NCBI RefSeq assembly: GCF_004364245.1
Contig: NZ_SOAV01000006.1
Coordinates: 124,001 to 188,000, forward strand
DNA length: 64,000 nt
DNA from: Streptomyces sp. BK208
Lineage (GTDB): Bacteria > Actinomycetota > Actinomycetes > Streptomycetales > Streptomycetaceae
Reading direction: 5' to 3'
The position numbers and the translations under genes were made by a program. Numbering within the stretch: the first letter of the stretch is position 1; each line of letters starts with the position of its first letter. Of this stretch, positions 17,784 to 28,930 are shown in pieces. The notes beneath the pieces are model-generated. The model searched no databases, was not told where the DNA came from, and was given only the letters and a program-made list of their open reading frames with translations.

Positions 17784-17815
17784 TGTCGCAGATCACAGAG
17801 CGTCGGGCATAGGAT
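17784..17815 (+). promoter_or_regulatory. Candidate nuoA promoter
   Basis: TAGGAT at 17810-17815 matches a -10 element. The best -35-like hexamer upstream (TGTCGC, 17784-17789) has a spacer of 20 bp, which is long. The Rex operator begins 16 bp downstream of the -10, overlapping the expected early transcribed region, which suits repression. Confidence 0.4.
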
Positions 17816-17831
17816 GCGAGGCAGTTGGGCT

Positions 17832-17847
17832 TGTGACCTGCTTCACA
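17832..17847. promoter_or_regulatory. Rex operator (NADH/NAD+ sensing repressor)
   Basis: TGTGACCTGCTTCACA matches the Streptomyces Rex consensus TGTGAACNNNTTCACA at all fixed positions except one. It lies 108 bp before nuoA. Rex binds DNA when NADH is low and releases when NADH rises, so it would raise complex I expression under reducing conditions. The nuo operon is a reported Rex target in S. coelicolor. Confidence 0.88.
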
Positions 17848-17954
17848 TGTTCGCGATCTTCGTCGGGACGGGCGGGGCTCGTGGGGCTGTTGGGGCGGCT
17901 GTGAGCCCCGTGAAACCGCCAGCAGTCAGTGCCGACTGAGAGGAGCGAGGAGCG

Positions 17955-18314
17955 GTGAACGCGTATGCGCCCATCCTCGTACTGGGAGCCCTCGGGGCAG
18001 GCTTTGCGATCTTCTCCGTGGTGATGGCCACGCTGATCGGTCCGAAGCGGTACAACCGGGCGAAGCTCGAGGCCTACGAATGCGGCATCGAGCCGACCCC
18101 CACGCCGGCCGGCGGCGGGCGCTTCCCCATCAAGTACTACCTGACGGCGATGCTCTTCATCATCTTCGATATCGAGATCGTCTTCCTCTACCCCTGGGCC
18201 GTCACCTTCGACGCCCTGGGGATTTTCGGGCTCGTGGAGATGCTGCTCTTCGTGCTCACCGTCTTCGTCGCGTACGCGTACGTATGGCGGCGCGGCGGCC
18301 TGGAATGGGACTGA
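17955..18314 (+). CDS. nuoA: NADH-quinone oxidoreductase subunit A
   Basis: 119 aa membrane subunit of complex I near the quinone site. Three hydrophobic helices are visible. The loop after helix 1 has KYNRAKLEAYECGIEP-like sequence (here RYNRAKLEAYECGIEP), including the conserved ECG, and the second helix contains FIIFDIEIVFLYPWA, the most conserved NuoA stretch. GTG start with GAGGAG upstream. It is the first gene of a 14-gene operon that runs to 34127 with mostly 4-bp overlaps, under a Rex operator. Confidence 0.96.
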   Translation: MNAYAPILVLGALGAGFAIFSVVMATLIGPKRYNRAKLEAYECGIEPTPTPAGGGRFPIKYYLTAMLFIIFDIEIVFLYPWAVTFDALGIFGLVEMLLFVLTVFVAYAYVWRRGGLEWD

Positions 18315-18326
18315 GGGGCCTTTGAC

Positions 18327-18877
<551 letters not shown>

Positions 18878-18881
<4 letters not shown>

Positions 18882-19633
18882 GCGACGCGAACAACACCCC
18901 GGGTGAGGCGAACGGTCCCAACCCCGAGAAGGACCTGTCCGCGCAGAACCTCCCCGGCCAGCGCGGCCAGGGCGGCGAGGAGATCCGCGTCCAGCGTGGC
19001 ATGTTCGGCGCCGCCAACGGCGGCGACACCTCCGGCTACGGCGGCCTGGTCCGCTCCGTCCGGCTGCCCGGACCGGCGAGCCGGCCCTACGGCGGCTGGT
19101 TCGACGAGGTCGCCGACGAGCTGGAGGGCGCACTGGAGGAGCAGGGGCTCCTGCCGGAGAACGCCATCGGGAAGACGGTCGTCGACCGGGGCGAGGTGAC
19201 CTTCCACATCGAGCGCGAGCACCTGGTCCGCGTCGCCCGCACCCTGCGCGACGACCCGGCCCTGCGGTTCGAGCTGTGCACCGGCGTCAGCGGTGTCCAC
19301 TACCCGCACGACAAGGGCCGCGAGCTGCACGCCGTCTACCACCTGCGCTCGATCACCCACAACCGGCTGATCCGCCTCGAAGTCAGCGCGCCCGACAGCG
19401 ACCCGCACATCCCGTCGCTGTTCTCCGTCTACCCGACCAACGACTGGCACGAGCGCGAGACGTACGACTTCTTCGGCATCGTCTTCGACGGTCACCCGGC
19501 CCTGACGCGGATCATGATGCCGGACGACTGGCAGGGCTTTCCGCAGCGCAAGGACTATCCCCTCGGCGGCATCCCCGTCGAGTACAAGGGCGCCCAGATC
19601 CCGGCTCCGGACCAGCGGAGGTCGTACTCGTGA
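18878..19633 (+). CDS. nuoC: NADH-quinone oxidoreductase subunit C
   Basis: 251 aa. The 30-kDa-subunit signature is in the second half: [19 protein letters not shown], then [22 protein letters not shown] and PLGGIPVEY. It helps hold NuoD and line the Q module; it has no cofactor. The GTG at 18878 overlaps the nuoB stop by 4 bp. An N-terminal extension of about 70 residues ([14 protein letters not shown]..., Gly/Asn-rich) precedes the conserved domain, as is usual in actinomycetes. NuoC and NuoD are separate here, unlike the fused form of E. coli. Confidence 0.96.
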
Positions 19634-20952
19634 GCACTTCCCACGCCTCCCCCAGGGAGACGACCGAAGGCACCGTCTACACGGTCACCGGCGGTGACTG
19701 GGACGAGGTCGTCCAGTCCGCCGCCCGCGCCGACGACGAGCGCATCGTCGTCAACATGGGCCCGCAGCACCCGTCCACGCACGGCGTGCTCCGCCTCATC
19801 CTGGAGATCGACGGCGAGACGGTCACCGAGGCCCGCTGCGGCATCGGCTACCTGCACACCGGCATCGAGAAGAACCTCGAGTACCGGACCTGGACGCAGG
19901 GCACCACGTTCGTGACGCGCATGGACTACCTGACGCCGTTCTTCAACGAGGCGGCGTACTGCCTGGGCGTCGAGAAGCTCCTCGGCATCGAGGACCAGAT
20001 CCCGGACCGGGCCACGATCATCCGCGTCATGCTGATGGAGCTGAACCGGCTCTCCTCGCACCTGGTGGCGATCGCCACCGGCGGCATGGAACTGGGCGCC
20101 ACCACGATCATGATCTACGGCTTCCGCGATCGTGAACTGATTCTCGACATCTACGAGCTGATCACCGGCCTGCGGATGAACCACGCGTACATCCGCCCCG
20201 GCGGCCTCGCCCAGGACCTGCCGCCGGGCGCGGTGGACCAGATCCGCGAGTTCGTGAAGAAGATGGACAAGAACCTCCCGGAGTACGACAAGCTCGCCAC
20301 CGGGAACCCCATCTTCAAGGCCCGCATGCAGGACGTCGGCTACCTCGACCTGGCCGGCTGCATGGCCCTCGGCGCCACCGGCCCCGTCCTCAGGTCCACC
20401 GGCCTCCCGCACGACCTGCGCAAGACCCAGCCGTACTGCGGATACGAGACGTACGACTTCGACGTCCCCACCGCCGACACCTGCGACTCCTACGGCCGCT
20501 TCCTGATCCGGCTGGAGGAGATGCGCCAGTCGCTCCGGATCGTCGAGCAGTGCCTGGACCGGCTCCAGCCCGGCCCGGTCATGGTCGCCGACAAGAAGAT
20601 CGCCTGGCCCGCACAGCTCGCCCTGGGCCCCGACGGCCTCGGCAACTCCCTCGACCACATCAAGAAGATCATGGGCACCTCCATGGAGGCCCTGATCCAC
20701 CACTTCAAGCTGGTCACCGAGGGCTTCCGGGTGCCGCCGGGACAGGCGTACACGGCGGTCGAGTCACCCAAGGGCGAGCTCGGCGTGCATGTCGTCTCCG
20801 ACGGCGGCACCCGCCCCTTCCGGGTCCACTTCCGCGACCCGTCCTTCACCAACCTGCAGGCCATGGCGGCGATGTGCGAGGGCGGCCAGGTCGCCGACGT
20901 CATCGTGGCCGTGGCATCCATCGACCCCGTGATGGGAGGCGTCGACCGGTGA
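19630..20952 (+). CDS. nuoD: NADH-quinone oxidoreductase subunit D
   Basis: 440 aa, 49-kDa subunit forming the quinone pocket with NuoB. Conserved stretches are [20 protein letters not shown] (quinone-contacting His), [28 protein letters not shown] and [16 protein letters not shown]. Related to the large subunit of NiFe hydrogenases but with the metal cysteines absent, as expected. GTG start overlapping the nuoC stop; stop overlapping nuoE. The N-terminal 35 residues are a poorly conserved extension. Confidence 0.97.
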   Translation: MSTSHASPRETTEGTVYTVTGGDWDEVVQSAARADDERIVVNMGPQHPSTHGVLRLILEIDGETVTEARCGIGYLHTGIEKNLEYRTWTQGTTFVTRMDYLTPFFNEAAYCLGVEKLLGIEDQIPDRATIIRVMLMELNRLSSHLVAIATGGMELGATTIMIYGFRDRELILDIYELITGLRMNHAYIRPGGLAQDLPPGAVDQIREFVKKMDKNLPEYDKLATGNPIFKARMQDVGYLDLAGCMALGATGPVLRSTGLPHDLRKTQPYCGYETYDFDVPTADTCDSYGRFLIRLEEMRQSLRIVEQCLDRLQPGPVMVADKKIAWPAQLALGPDGLGNSLDHIKKIMGTSMEALIHHFKLVTEGFRVPPGQAYTAVESPKGELGVHVVSDGGTRPFRVHFRDPSFTNLQAMAAMCEGGQVADVIVAVASIDPVMGGVDR

Positions 20953-21821
20953 CCACCTCTTCTTCGGAGCGGGGCGTCAGCCTGGGCATGCCGGAACTGC
21001 CCGCGCCCGCCTACCCGGACGACGTCCGGGCCCGGCTGGAGACCGACGCGCGCGAGGTCATCGCGCGCTACCCGGACTCCCGGTCCGCCCTCCTGCCGTT
21101 GCTGCACCTCGTGCAGTCGGAGGAGGGACACGTCACGCGCACCGGAATGCAGTTCTGCGCGGACGTGCTGGGCCTCACCACCGCCGAGGTCACCGCGGTC
21201 GCCACCTTCTACACCATGTACCGGCGCGGGCCGAGCGGCGACTACCAGGTCGGCGTGTGCACCAACACGCTGTGCGCGGTGATGGGCGGCGACGCCATCT
21301 TCGAGTCCCTCCAGGAGCACCTGGGCGTCGGCAACGGCGGGACGACCGAGGACGGCAAGGTCACCCTGGAGCACATCGAGTGCAACGCGGCCTGCGACTT
21401 CGCACCGGTCGTGATGGTCAACTGGGAGTTCTTCGACAACCAGACCCCCGAGAGCGTCCGCGGCCTCGTCGACGACCTGCGCGCGGGACGGCCGGTGACG
21501 CCCACGCGCGGTGCGCCGCTGTGCACCTTCAAGGAGACCGCCCGGATCCTGGCGGGCTTCCCCGACGAGCGGGACGGCGCCGTCGCGGCCGGCGGCAGCG
21601 CGGGTCCCGCCTCCCTGGCCGGGCTCAGGCTCGCCAAGGGGGAGGCGTCCGCCGCGCGCGTGGTGCACCCGCGGGACGGCGGGCCGCACGACGCGCCGCA
21701 GGACCGGGCCGTGCACGACCCGTCCCCGACGCAGCACCTCAGCTCGCACGACGCGCCGCAGGACACATCGGCATCCGACCCTTCCCACCCGGCAGGGCCT
21801 ACCGCCGAGGAGGGGGAGTGA
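20949..21821 (+). CDS. nuoE: NADH-quinone oxidoreductase subunit E
   Basis: 290 aa, 24-kDa subunit with a 2Fe-2S cluster (N1a). The cysteines are seen in [14 protein letters not shown] and [16 protein letters not shown]. The helical N-terminal part has [17 protein letters not shown]. Compared with the usual length of about 160-240 residues it carries a C-terminal tail of roughly 80 residues, rich in Ala, Asp, His and Pro ([14 protein letters not shown] and similar, with HDAPQD twice), with no known domain. GTG start; the stop shares one base with the nuoF ATG. Confidence 0.95.
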   Translation: MTTSSSERGVSLGMPELPAPAYPDDVRARLETDAREVIARYPDSRSALLPLLHLVQSEEGHVTRTGMQFCADVLGLTTAEVTAVATFYTMYRRGPSGDYQVGVCTNTLCAVMGGDAIFESLQEHLGVGNGGTTEDGKVTLEHIECNAACDFAPVVMVNWEFFDNQTPESVRGLVDDLRAGRPVTPTRGAPLCTFKETARILAGFPDERDGAVAAGGSAGPASLAGLRLAKGEASAARVVHPRDGGPHDAPQDRAVHDPSPTQHLSSHDAPQDTSASDPSHPAGPTAEEGE

Positions 21822-23167
21822 TGACCGTGGCAGCCGAGATCAAGGGCAGCAACCCGGAGAAGCTGCTCGCACCCGTGCTGTCGGCCTTCTGGGACGAGGA
21901 CGAGTCGTGGACTCTCGACGTCTACCGGAGGCACGAGGGGTACGAGGGGCTCCGCAAGGCGCTGGCCATGGCGCCGGACGACCTGATCGCGTACGTCAAG
22001 GAGTCCGGTCTGCGCGGACGCGGCGGTGCCGGGTTCCCGACCGGGATGAAGTGGCAGTTCATTCCCCAGGGGGACGGCAAGCCTCACTATCTTGTTGTCA
22101 ACGCCGACGAATCGGAGCCGGGGACCTGCAAGGACATCCCGCTCCTCTTCGCGAACCCGCACAGCCTCATCGAGGGCATCGTCATCGCGTGTTACGCCAT
22201 CAGGTCTTCGCACGCCTTCATCTACCTGCGTGGTGAAGTCGTCCCAGTGCTGCGGCGGTTGCACGAGGCCGTGCGCGAGGCCTACGCGGCCGGCTTCCTC
22301 GGCGAGAACATCCTGGGCAGCGGACTCGACCTCACCCTCACCGTGCACGCGGGCGCCGGCGCGTACATCTGCGGTGAGGAGACCGCACTGCTCGACTCGC
22401 TCGAAGGCCGCCGGGGTCAACCGCGGCTCCGTCCCCCCTTCCCCGCCGTCGCGGGCCTCTACGCGTGCCCGACTGTGGTGAACAACGTCGAATCCATCGC
22501 GTCGGTTCCCGCGATCCTGAACAAGGGCAAGGACTGGTTCAGGTCGATGGGCAGCGAGAAGTCCCCGGGCTTCACGCTCTACTCGCTCAGCGGCCACGTC
22601 GCGGGCCCCGGCCAGTACGAGGCCCCGCTCGGCATCACGCTGCGCCAGCTCCTCGACATGAGCGGCGGCATGCGCCCCGGTCACCGGCTGAAGTTCTGGA
22701 CGCCCGGCGGCTCCTCGACGCCGATGTTCACCGACGAGCACCTCGACGTCCCGCTCGACTACGAAGGAGTGGGCGCCGCCGGTTCCATGCTCGGCACCAA
22801 GGCGCTCCAGTGCTTCGACGAGACGACCTGCGTCGTGCGCGCCGTCACCCGCTGGACCGAGTTCTACGCCCACGAGTCCTGCGGCAAGTGCACCCCCTGC
22901 CGCGAAGGCACGTACTGGCTCGTCCAGTTGCTGCGCGACATCGAGGCCGGCAAGGGACAGATGTCCGACCTCGACAAGCTGAACGACATCGCCGACAACA
23001 TCAACGGCAAGTCCTTCTGCGCCCTCGGCGACGGTGCCGCCTCGCCGATCTTCTCCTCGCTCAAGTACTTCCGCGAGGAGTACGAGGAGCACATCACGGG
23101 CCGCGGCTGCCCCTTCGACCCGGCCAAGTCGACGGCCTGGGCCGACCGCACGGAGGTGAAGGCATGA
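21821..23167 (+). CDS. nuoF: NADH-quinone oxidoreductase subunit F
   Basis: 448 aa, 51-kDa subunit that oxidises NADH with FMN and passes electrons to cluster N3. The NADH/FMN site is [15 protein letters not shown], followed by [12 protein letters not shown] and the Gly-rich [16 protein letters not shown]. The 4Fe-4S site is [12 protein letters not shown] plus a later Cys in [11 protein letters not shown]. The ATG lies at the nuoE stop (one-base overlap) with GGGGGAG upstream. Full length and standard. Confidence 0.97.
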   Translation: MTVAAEIKGSNPEKLLAPVLSAFWDEDESWTLDVYRRHEGYEGLRKALAMAPDDLIAYVKESGLRGRGGAGFPTGMKWQFIPQGDGKPHYLVVNADESEPGTCKDIPLLFANPHSLIEGIVIACYAIRSSHAFIYLRGEVVPVLRRLHEAVREAYAAGFLGENILGSGLDLTLTVHAGAGAYICGEETALLDSLEGRRGQPRLRPPFPAVAGLYACPTVVNNVESIASVPAILNKGKDWFRSMGSEKSPGFTLYSLSGHVAGPGQYEAPLGITLRQLLDMSGGMRPGHRLKFWTPGGSSTPMFTDEHLDVPLDYEGVGAAGSMLGTKALQCFDETTCVVRAVTRWTEFYAHESCGKCTPCREGTYWLVQLLRDIEAGKGQMSDLDKLNDIADNINGKSFCALGDGAASPIFSSLKYFREEYEEHITGRGCPFDPAKSTAWADRTEVKA

Positions 23168-25695
23168 CTGTGACCACCAATGCTCCCTCGGGAGGGGGAG
23201 AGGCGGCGGTCCCGCCGGAGGACCTCGTATCGCTGACGATCGACGGCGCCGAGATCAGCGTGCCCAAGGGCACCCTGGTCATCCGGGCCGCCGAGCAGCT
23301 CGGCATCGAGATCCCCCGGTTCTGCGACCACCCCCTCCTCGATCCGGCCGGCGCCTGCCGCCAGTGCATCGTCGAGGTCGAGGGCCAGCGCAAGCCCATG
23401 GCGTCCTGCACCATCACCTGCACCGACGGGATGGTGGTGAAGACGCAGCTCACCTCGCCGGTCGCGGAGAAGGCCCAGCACGGTGTGATGGAGCTGCTGC
23501 TCATCAACCACCCGCTGGACTGCCCGGTCTGCGACAAGGGCGGCGAGTGCCCCCTGCAGAACCAGGCCATGTCGCACGGGCAGGCCGACTCCCGCTTCGA
23601 GGGCAAGAAGCGGACCTACGAGAAGCCCGTGCCGATCTCCACGCAGGTGCTGCTCGACCGCGAGCGCTGCGTCCTGTGCGCCCGCTGCACCCGCTTCTCC
23701 AACCAGGTCGCGGGCGACCCGATGATCGAGCTGATCGAGCGGGGCGCGCTCCAGCAGGTGGGCACCGGTGAGGGCGACCCCTTCGAGTCGTACTTCTCCG
23801 GCAACACCATCCAGATCTGCCCGGTCGGCGCGCTCACCTCGGCGGCCTACCGCTTCCGCTCCCGTCCCTTCGACCTGATCTCCTCGCCGTCGGTGTGCGA
23901 GCACTGCTCCGGCGGCTGCGCGACCCGCACCGACCACCGGCGCGGCAAGGTCATGCGGCGCCTCGCGGCCAACGAGCCCGAGGTCAACGAGGAGTGGATC
24001 TGCGACAAGGGGCGCTTCGGCTTCCGGTACGCCCAGCAGCGCGACCGGCTCACCACGCCGCTGGTGCGCAACGCCGAGGGCGAGCTGGAACCGGCCTCCT
24101 GGCCGGAGGCGCTGCAGATCGCCGCCCAGGGACTGCTCGCTTCCAGGGGCCGCACCGGCGTCCTGACCGGCGGGCGGCTCACCGTCGAGGACGCCTACGC
24201 GTACAGCAAGTTCGCGCGCGTGGCGCTCGACACCAACGACATCGACTTCCGCGCGCGCGTGCACAGCGCCGAGGAGGCCGACTTCCTGGCCGCCCACGTC
24301 GCCGGCCGCGGCCGCGATCTCGGGGGCACCTCCCGGACGGAGTCCCAGGGAGGCGACGGCGTCACCTACACGTCGCTGGAGGAGGCGCCCGCCGTCCTGC
24401 TGGTCGGCTTCGAGGCCGAGGAGGAGGCGCCCGGTGTCTTCCTGAGGCTGCGCAAGGCATGGCGCAAGCACGGGCAGAAGGTCTTCTCGCTGGCCACGCA
24501 CGCCACGCGGGGCCTGGAGAAGGCGGGCGGCACGCTGCTTCCCGCCGCTCCCGGCACCGAGACCGAGTGGCTGGACGCCCTCGCCGGCGGTGTCGGCCTC
24601 GAGGAGGGCGGCGCCCAGGCGGCCGAAGCGCTGCGCGCCGAGGGCGCCGTGATCGTCGTCGGCGAACGGCTCGCGTCCGTGGCCGGCGGACTCACCTCCG
24701 CCGTACGGACCGCCGCCGCGACCGGCGCCCGGCTGGTGTGGATCCCGCGCCGGGCCGGGGAGCGCGGCGCCGTCGAGGCCGGCGCGCTGCCGTCGCTGCT
24801 GCCCGGCGGACGCCCCGCGACCGACCCCCGCGCGCGGGAGGAGGTCGCCGCCCTGTGGGGCCTGGCCGACCTTCCGCACCGCTACGGCCGCGACACCGGC
24901 GAGATCGTCGAGGCCGCGGCCCGGGGCGAACTGCAGGCGCTGCTGGTGGCGGGCGTGGAGGTCGCCGACCTGCCCGACCCGGCGCGCGCGCGTGCGGCAC
25001 TCGACGAGGCCGGGTTCGTGGTGTCGCTGGAGCTGCGGCCCAGCGAGGTCACCGAACGCGCCGACGTCGTGCTGCCCGTCGCCGCGGTCGCCGAGAAGCC
25101 CGGCGCCTTCCTCAACTGGGAGGGCAGGGTGCGCTTCTTCGAGGCCGCGCTCAAGCCCGACCAGATGACCCGGCGCCTCGCGCCCGCCGACGCCCGCGTC
25201 CTTCAGATGCTGGCCGACGCCATGGACGTCCACCTCGGACTGCCCGATCTGCGCACCACGCGCGCGGAGATCGACCGGCTCGGCGCCTGGGAGGGGCCGC
25301 GGGCCGGTGAGCCGCTGCAGACCGCGAGCGCGCTGCCGCGGCCGGCCGCCGGAGAGGCCGTACTGGCCGGACACCGGTTGCTGCTCGACCGGGGCCTGCT
25401 CCAGCAGGGCGACGAGGCGCTCGCCGGCACCCGGCACGCCGCCCGCGCGCGCCTGTCGGCCGCCACGGCCGCCGAGGCGGGCGTCAAGGACGGCGACGTC
25501 CTCGCCGTGACCGGACCGGCCGGGGCCGTGACGTTCCCGCTGCAGGTCACCGAGATGCCCGACCGGGTGGTCTGGCTCCCGCTGAACTCGGCCGGCACCG
25601 GCGTCGCCTCCGACGCCGGGGTGCAGCCCGGAACCCTCGTCCGTATCGGTCCGGCGACGCCCGCGGACGCCGCCCCCAAGGAGGTGGAGGCATGA
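23164..25695 (+). CDS. nuoG: NADH-quinone oxidoreductase subunit G
   Basis: 843 aa, largest subunit, with several clusters. The 2Fe-2S site has Cys in [19 protein letters not shown] and MASC. The His/Cys3 4Fe-4S site is [17 protein letters not shown], followed by [10 protein letters not shown] and a CPVG end. [11 protein letters not shown] with a later ICDKGRF is the N7 cluster, found in only part of the NuoG family. The rest is a molybdopterin-oxidoreductase-like domain without metal function, rich in Ala/Glu and much less conserved. Both ends overlap neighbours by 4 bp. Confidence 0.96.
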   Translation: MTVTTNAPSGGGEAAVPPEDLVSLTIDGAEISVPKGTLVIRAAEQLGIEIPRFCDHPLLDPAGACRQCIVEVEGQRKPMASCTITCTDGMVVKTQLTSPVAEKAQHGVMELLLINHPLDCPVCDKGGECPLQNQAMSHGQADSRFEGKKRTYEKPVPISTQVLLDRERCVLCARCTRFSNQVAGDPMIELIERGALQQVGTGEGDPFESYFSGNTIQICPVGALTSAAYRFRSRPFDLISSPSVCEHCSGGCATRTDHRRGKVMRRLAANEPEVNEEWICDKGRFGFRYAQQRDRLTTPLVRNAEGELEPASWPEALQIAAQGLLASRGRTGVLTGGRLTVEDAYAYSKFARVALDTNDIDFRARVHSAEEADFLAAHVAGRGRDLGGTSRTESQGGDGVTYTSLEEAPAVLLVGFEAEEEAPGVFLRLRKAWRKHGQKVFSLATHATRGLEKAGGTLLPAAPGTETEWLDALAGGVGLEEGGAQAAEALRAEGAVIVVGERLASVAGGLTSAVRTAAATGARLVWIPRRAGERGAVEAGALPSLLPGGRPATDPRAREEVAALWGLADLPHRYGRDTGEIVEAAARGELQALLVAGVEVADLPDPARARAALDEAGFVVSLELRPSEVTERADVVLPVAAVAEKPGAFLNWEGRVRFFEAALKPDQMTRRLAPADARVLQMLADAMDVHLGLPDLRTTRAEIDRLGAWEGPRAGEPLQTASALPRPAAGEAVLAGHRLLLDRGLLQQGDEALAGTRHAARARLSAATAAEAGVKDGDVLAVTGPAGAVTFPLQVTEMPDRVVWLPLNSAGTGVASDAGVQPGTLVRIGPATPADAAPKEVEA

Positions 25696-27071
25696 GCCCG
25701 TACCTCGCCGCTGAAGACCTCTCGATGTTCGGCACGGACCCCTGGTGGCTGGTCGTCGTCAAGGCGGTGTTCTGCTTCGCCTTCCTGATGGTGACCGTGC
25801 TGTTCTCCATCGTGTGGGAGCGCAAGGTCGTCGCCTGGATGCAGCTGCGCATCGGCCCGAACCGGCACGGCCCCTGGGGCATGCTCCAGTCGCTCGCCGA
25901 CGGCATCAAGCTGATGCTCAAGGAAGACGTCATCGTCAAGCGCGCCGACAAGGCGGTGTACGTCCTCGCGCCGGTCGTGGCGGCCATCCCGGCCTTCATG
26001 GCGATCGCGGTGATCCCCTTCGGGCCGGCCGGCAACGAGGTCTCGATCTTCGGGCACCGCACCGCCATGCAGCTCACCGACCTGCCGATCGCCATGCTGT
26101 TCATCCTGGCGGTCGCCTCGGTCGGCATCTACGGCATCGTGCTCGCCGGCTGGAGCTCGGGATCGACGTACCCGCTCCTCGGCGGACTGCGCTCCTGTGC
26201 GCAGATGATCTCCTACGAGATCGCCATGGGCGCCGCGTTCGCCTCGGTGTTCCTGTACTCCGGCTCGATGTCCACCTCGGAGATCGTCGCCCAGCAGAAC
26301 GACCGCTGGTACATCGTGCTGCTGCCGGTCTCCTTCATCCTCTACATCGTGACGATGGTCGGCGAGACCAACCGCGCCCCGTTCGACATGCCCGAGTCCG
26401 AGGGCGACCTGGTGGGCGGCTTCAACACCGAGTACTCGTCGATCAAGTTCGCGATGTTCATGCTCGCCGAGTACGTGAACATGGTGACGGTCTCGGCGGT
26501 CGCCACCACGCTGTTCCTCGGCGGCTGGCGGGCCCCCTGGCCGATCAGCACCTTCTGGGAGGGCGCCAACCACGGCTGGTGGCCGCTGCTCTGGTTCGTG
26601 GTCAAGGTCCAGCTGCTGCTGTTCTTCTTCATCTGGCTGCGCGGCACCCTCCCCCGGGTCCGCTACGACCAGTTGATGAAGCTCGGCTGGAAGGTCCTCA
26701 TCCCGGTCTCCCTGGTCTGGCTGATGCTGGTCGCGACCGTGCGGGCCCTCAGGAACGAGAACTACGGCTTCTCCGACATCGCCCTCTACGTCGGCGGCGG
26801 CGTCCTGGTCCTGCTGCTGTTGTCCTTCCTCGTGGACATGTACCGGGACAAGGGCGCGAAGGCCGCCGAACAGCCCGCCGAGAGCGAGGCCGCCTTCGAC
26901 CCGATGGCCGGCGGCTTCCCCGTCCCGCCGATGCCGGGACAGCAGGTGGCGCCGGTGCCCAGGCGCCGTCCCCGCCGGGAGCGGGAGCTGATTGTCAGTG
27001 GCGGGCCCGATACTCACAGTGACGAACCTGTGGGCGGATCTACGGATGGAAAGGAGGCGTCCGATGGCTGA
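25692..27071 (+). CDS. nuoH: NADH-quinone oxidoreductase subunit H
   Basis: 459 aa membrane subunit that forms the quinone tunnel entry with NuoB and NuoD. Typical stretches are [42 protein letters not shown] and the acidic loop [20 protein letters not shown]. About eight hydrophobic helices. The C-terminus carries a soluble extension of about 75 residues ending in Pro/Arg-rich and Gly/Ser/Asp-rich sequence, which the E. coli form lacks. The stop overlaps the nuoI start by 8 bp. Confidence 0.96.
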   Translation: MSPYLAAEDLSMFGTDPWWLVVVKAVFCFAFLMVTVLFSIVWERKVVAWMQLRIGPNRHGPWGMLQSLADGIKLMLKEDVIVKRADKAVYVLAPVVAAIPAFMAIAVIPFGPAGNEVSIFGHRTAMQLTDLPIAMLFILAVASVGIYGIVLAGWSSGSTYPLLGGLRSCAQMISYEIAMGAAFASVFLYSGSMSTSEIVAQQNDRWYIVLLPVSFILYIVTMVGETNRAPFDMPESEGDLVGGFNTEYSSIKFAMFMLAEYVNMVTVSAVATTLFLGGWRAPWPISTFWEGANHGWWPLLWFVVKVQLLLFFFIWLRGTLPRVRYDQLMKLGWKVLIPVSLVWLMLVATVRALRNENYGFSDIALYVGGGVLVLLLLSFLVDMYRDKGAKAAEQPAESEAAFDPMAGGFPVPPMPGQQVAPVPRRRPRRERELIVSGGPDTHSDEPVGGSTDGKEASDG

Positions 27072-27741
27072 GGAACACAAGGGACACAAGGAGAACCCGG
27101 AACACGGGGAACCGAAGGGGACCGACCCCGGTTTCATGAACCCGGTAGCCGGCTTCGGCGTGACCTTCAAGGCCATGTTCAAGAAGCGGCTGACCGAGCA
27201 GTACCCGGAGCAGCAGAAGACCACCGCTCCGCGCTTCCACGGACGGCACCAGCTCAACCGCCATCCGGACGGCCTGGAGAAGTGCGTCGGCTGCGAGCTG
27301 TGCGCCTGGGCCTGTCCCGCCGACGCCATCTACGTGGAGGGCGCGGACAACACGGACGAGGAGCGCTACTCGCCGGGCGAGCGGTACGGCCGCGTCTACC
27401 AGATCAACTACGCCCGCTGCATCCTGTGCGGCCTGTGCATCGAGGCGTGCCCCACGCGCGCGCTGACGATGACCAACGAGTTCGAGCTGGCCGACTCCAG
27501 CCGCGCCAACCTCATCTTCACCAAGGACCAGCTGCTCGCCGGTCTGGAGGAGGGCATGGTCGACTCGCCGCACGCCATCCACCCGGGCACCGACGAGCAG
27601 GACTACTACCGGGGCCTGGTGACCGAGGCCGCGCCCGGCACGGTCCAGCAGGTCGCCCACTCCGAGGGGGAGGTCGTCCAGGAGGGCGACTCGACCTTCG
27701 GCGGGACGGAGCCGGCGTCGGAGAAGGTGATCCGCCGATGA
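27064..27741 (+). CDS. nuoI: NADH-quinone oxidoreductase subunit I
   Basis: 225 aa with two 4Fe-4S clusters (N6a, N6b): [16 protein letters not shown] and [16 protein letters not shown]. The ATG at 27064 is chosen for AAAGGAGG seven bases upstream. A longer in-frame reading exists but has no ribosome site. The N-terminus is charged ([17 protein letters not shown]) and precedes the amphipathic helix that rests on the membrane. The C-terminus is a 60-residue acidic tail. It overlaps the nuoH stop by 8 bp. Confidence 0.96.
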   Translation: MAEEHKGHKENPEHGEPKGTDPGFMNPVAGFGVTFKAMFKKRLTEQYPEQQKTTAPRFHGRHQLNRHPDGLEKCVGCELCAWACPADAIYVEGADNTDEERYSPGERYGRVYQINYARCILCGLCIEACPTRALTMTNEFELADSSRANLIFTKDQLLAGLEEGMVDSPHAIHPGTDEQDYYRGLVTEAAPGTVQQVAHSEGEVVQEGDSTFGGTEPASEKVIRR

Positions 27742-28625
27742 GCGCGCAGCTCGCCGCCGCGGCGACTCTCTCGGCCGGCACCTCGACCGGAGAGGCCGTC
27801 CAGTTCTGGATCCTCGGCACGGTCGCGGTGATCGGCGCCCTGTGCACCGTCTTCATGAGGAAGGCCGTGCACAGCGCGCTGTGCCTCGCCGGGACCATGA
27901 TCGTCCTGGCGGTGTTCTACCTGGCCAACGGCGCCTACTTCCTCGGCATCGTGCAGATCGTCGTCTACACCGGCGCCATCATGATGCTGTTCCTGTTCGT
28001 GGTGATGCTCGTCGGCGTCACCGCGGCGGACTCCCTGAAGGAGACCATCAGGGGCCAGCGCTGGCTGGCCCTGCTGTCCGGGCTCGGCTTCGGCATCCTG
28101 CTGATCGCCGGCATCGGCAACGCCTCCCTCTCCGAGTTCACCGGCCTCGGCCAGGCCAACGCGAACGGGAACGTGGAGGGCATCGCGTCCCTCATCTTCA
28201 CCAAGTACGTCTTCGCCTTCGAGATCACCGGCGCGCTGCTCATCACGGCCGCCGTCGGCGCCATGGTGCTCACCCACCGCGAGCGCACCGAGCGCGCCCG
28301 GACCCAGCGCGAGCTGTCCGAGCAGCGCGTGCGCGACGGCAAGTACCTGCCGCCGCTGCCGGCGCCCGGCGTGTACGCCCGGCACAACGCGGTGGACATC
28401 GCGGGCCTGCTGCCCGACGGCACGCCCTCGGAGCTGACCGTCAGCAAGACGCTGCGCGAGCGGGGTCAGGTCCGGGACGTGTCGATGGAGGCGCTGAACG
28501 ATCTCAAGGCGCTGGAGCAGCGGGCCGAGGAGCGGCTGGAGCGCAACGCGGTCGGCCCGGCCGGCTCCCGGCGGTCCGGCTCCGAGCGGTCCGACTCCGG
28601 GCGGTCCGAGGAGGCGTCGAAGTGA
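27738..28625 (+). CDS. nuoJ: NADH-quinone oxidoreductase subunit J
   Basis: 295 aa with five hydrophobic helices; the conserved part includes [20 protein letters not shown], where the pi-bulge helix between quinone site and antiporter-like subunits lies. The C-terminal 110 residues are soluble and charged, and end with an Arg/Ser repeat ([15 protein letters not shown]) encoded by a degenerate 12-15 bp repeat. Long NuoJ tails are usual in actinomycetes. ATG start overlaps the nuoI stop; the stop overlaps nuoK. Confidence 0.95.
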
Positions 28626-28921
28626 ATCCCGTCAACTACCTGTACCTCGCGGCCCTGTTGTTCACGATCGGCGCCACCGGTGTGCTGATCCGGCGCAACG
28701 CGATCGTGGTCTTCATGTGCATCGAGCTGATGCTCAACGCCTGCAACCTCGCGTTCGTCGCGTTCTCCCGGATGCACGGAAACCTGGACGGCCAGATCAT
28801 CGCCTTCTTCACGATGGTCGTCGCCGCCGCGGAGGTCGTGGTCGGGCTCGCGATCATCGTGTCCCTGTTCCGTTCCCGCCACTCGGCCTCGGTCGACGAC
28901 GCCAGCCTGATGAAGCTGTGA
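28622..28921 (+). CDS. nuoK: NADH-quinone oxidoreductase subunit K
   Basis: 99 aa, three membrane helices, part of the proton channel beside NuoJ and NuoN. The two buried Glu residues are visible in [15 protein letters not shown] and [14 protein letters not shown]. The GTG at 28622 overlaps the nuoJ stop by 4 bp and gives the standard short N-terminus. Length is exactly typical. Confidence 0.96.
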
Positions 28922-28930
28922 GGGGCTGAA

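Larger units (their letters stand above)
17187..17954. other. 768-bp non-coding regulatory interval between NlpC/P60 and nuoA
   Basis: This is the longest gene-free stretch up to 48.5 kb. Open frames inside it lack the local codon bias and are judged chance. It holds the Rex operator, a GTNAC-type box, a less GC-rich segment around 17570-17630 with a 10-bp palindrome (TTGCATGCAA, 17600-17609), inverted TATCAAG/CTTGATA arms (17573-17579, 17619-17625) and several GATCAC motifs. GTTACGG occurs twice on the minus strand about 23 bp apart (17300-17325 region), close to the NlpC/P60 gene. Confidence 0.7.
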
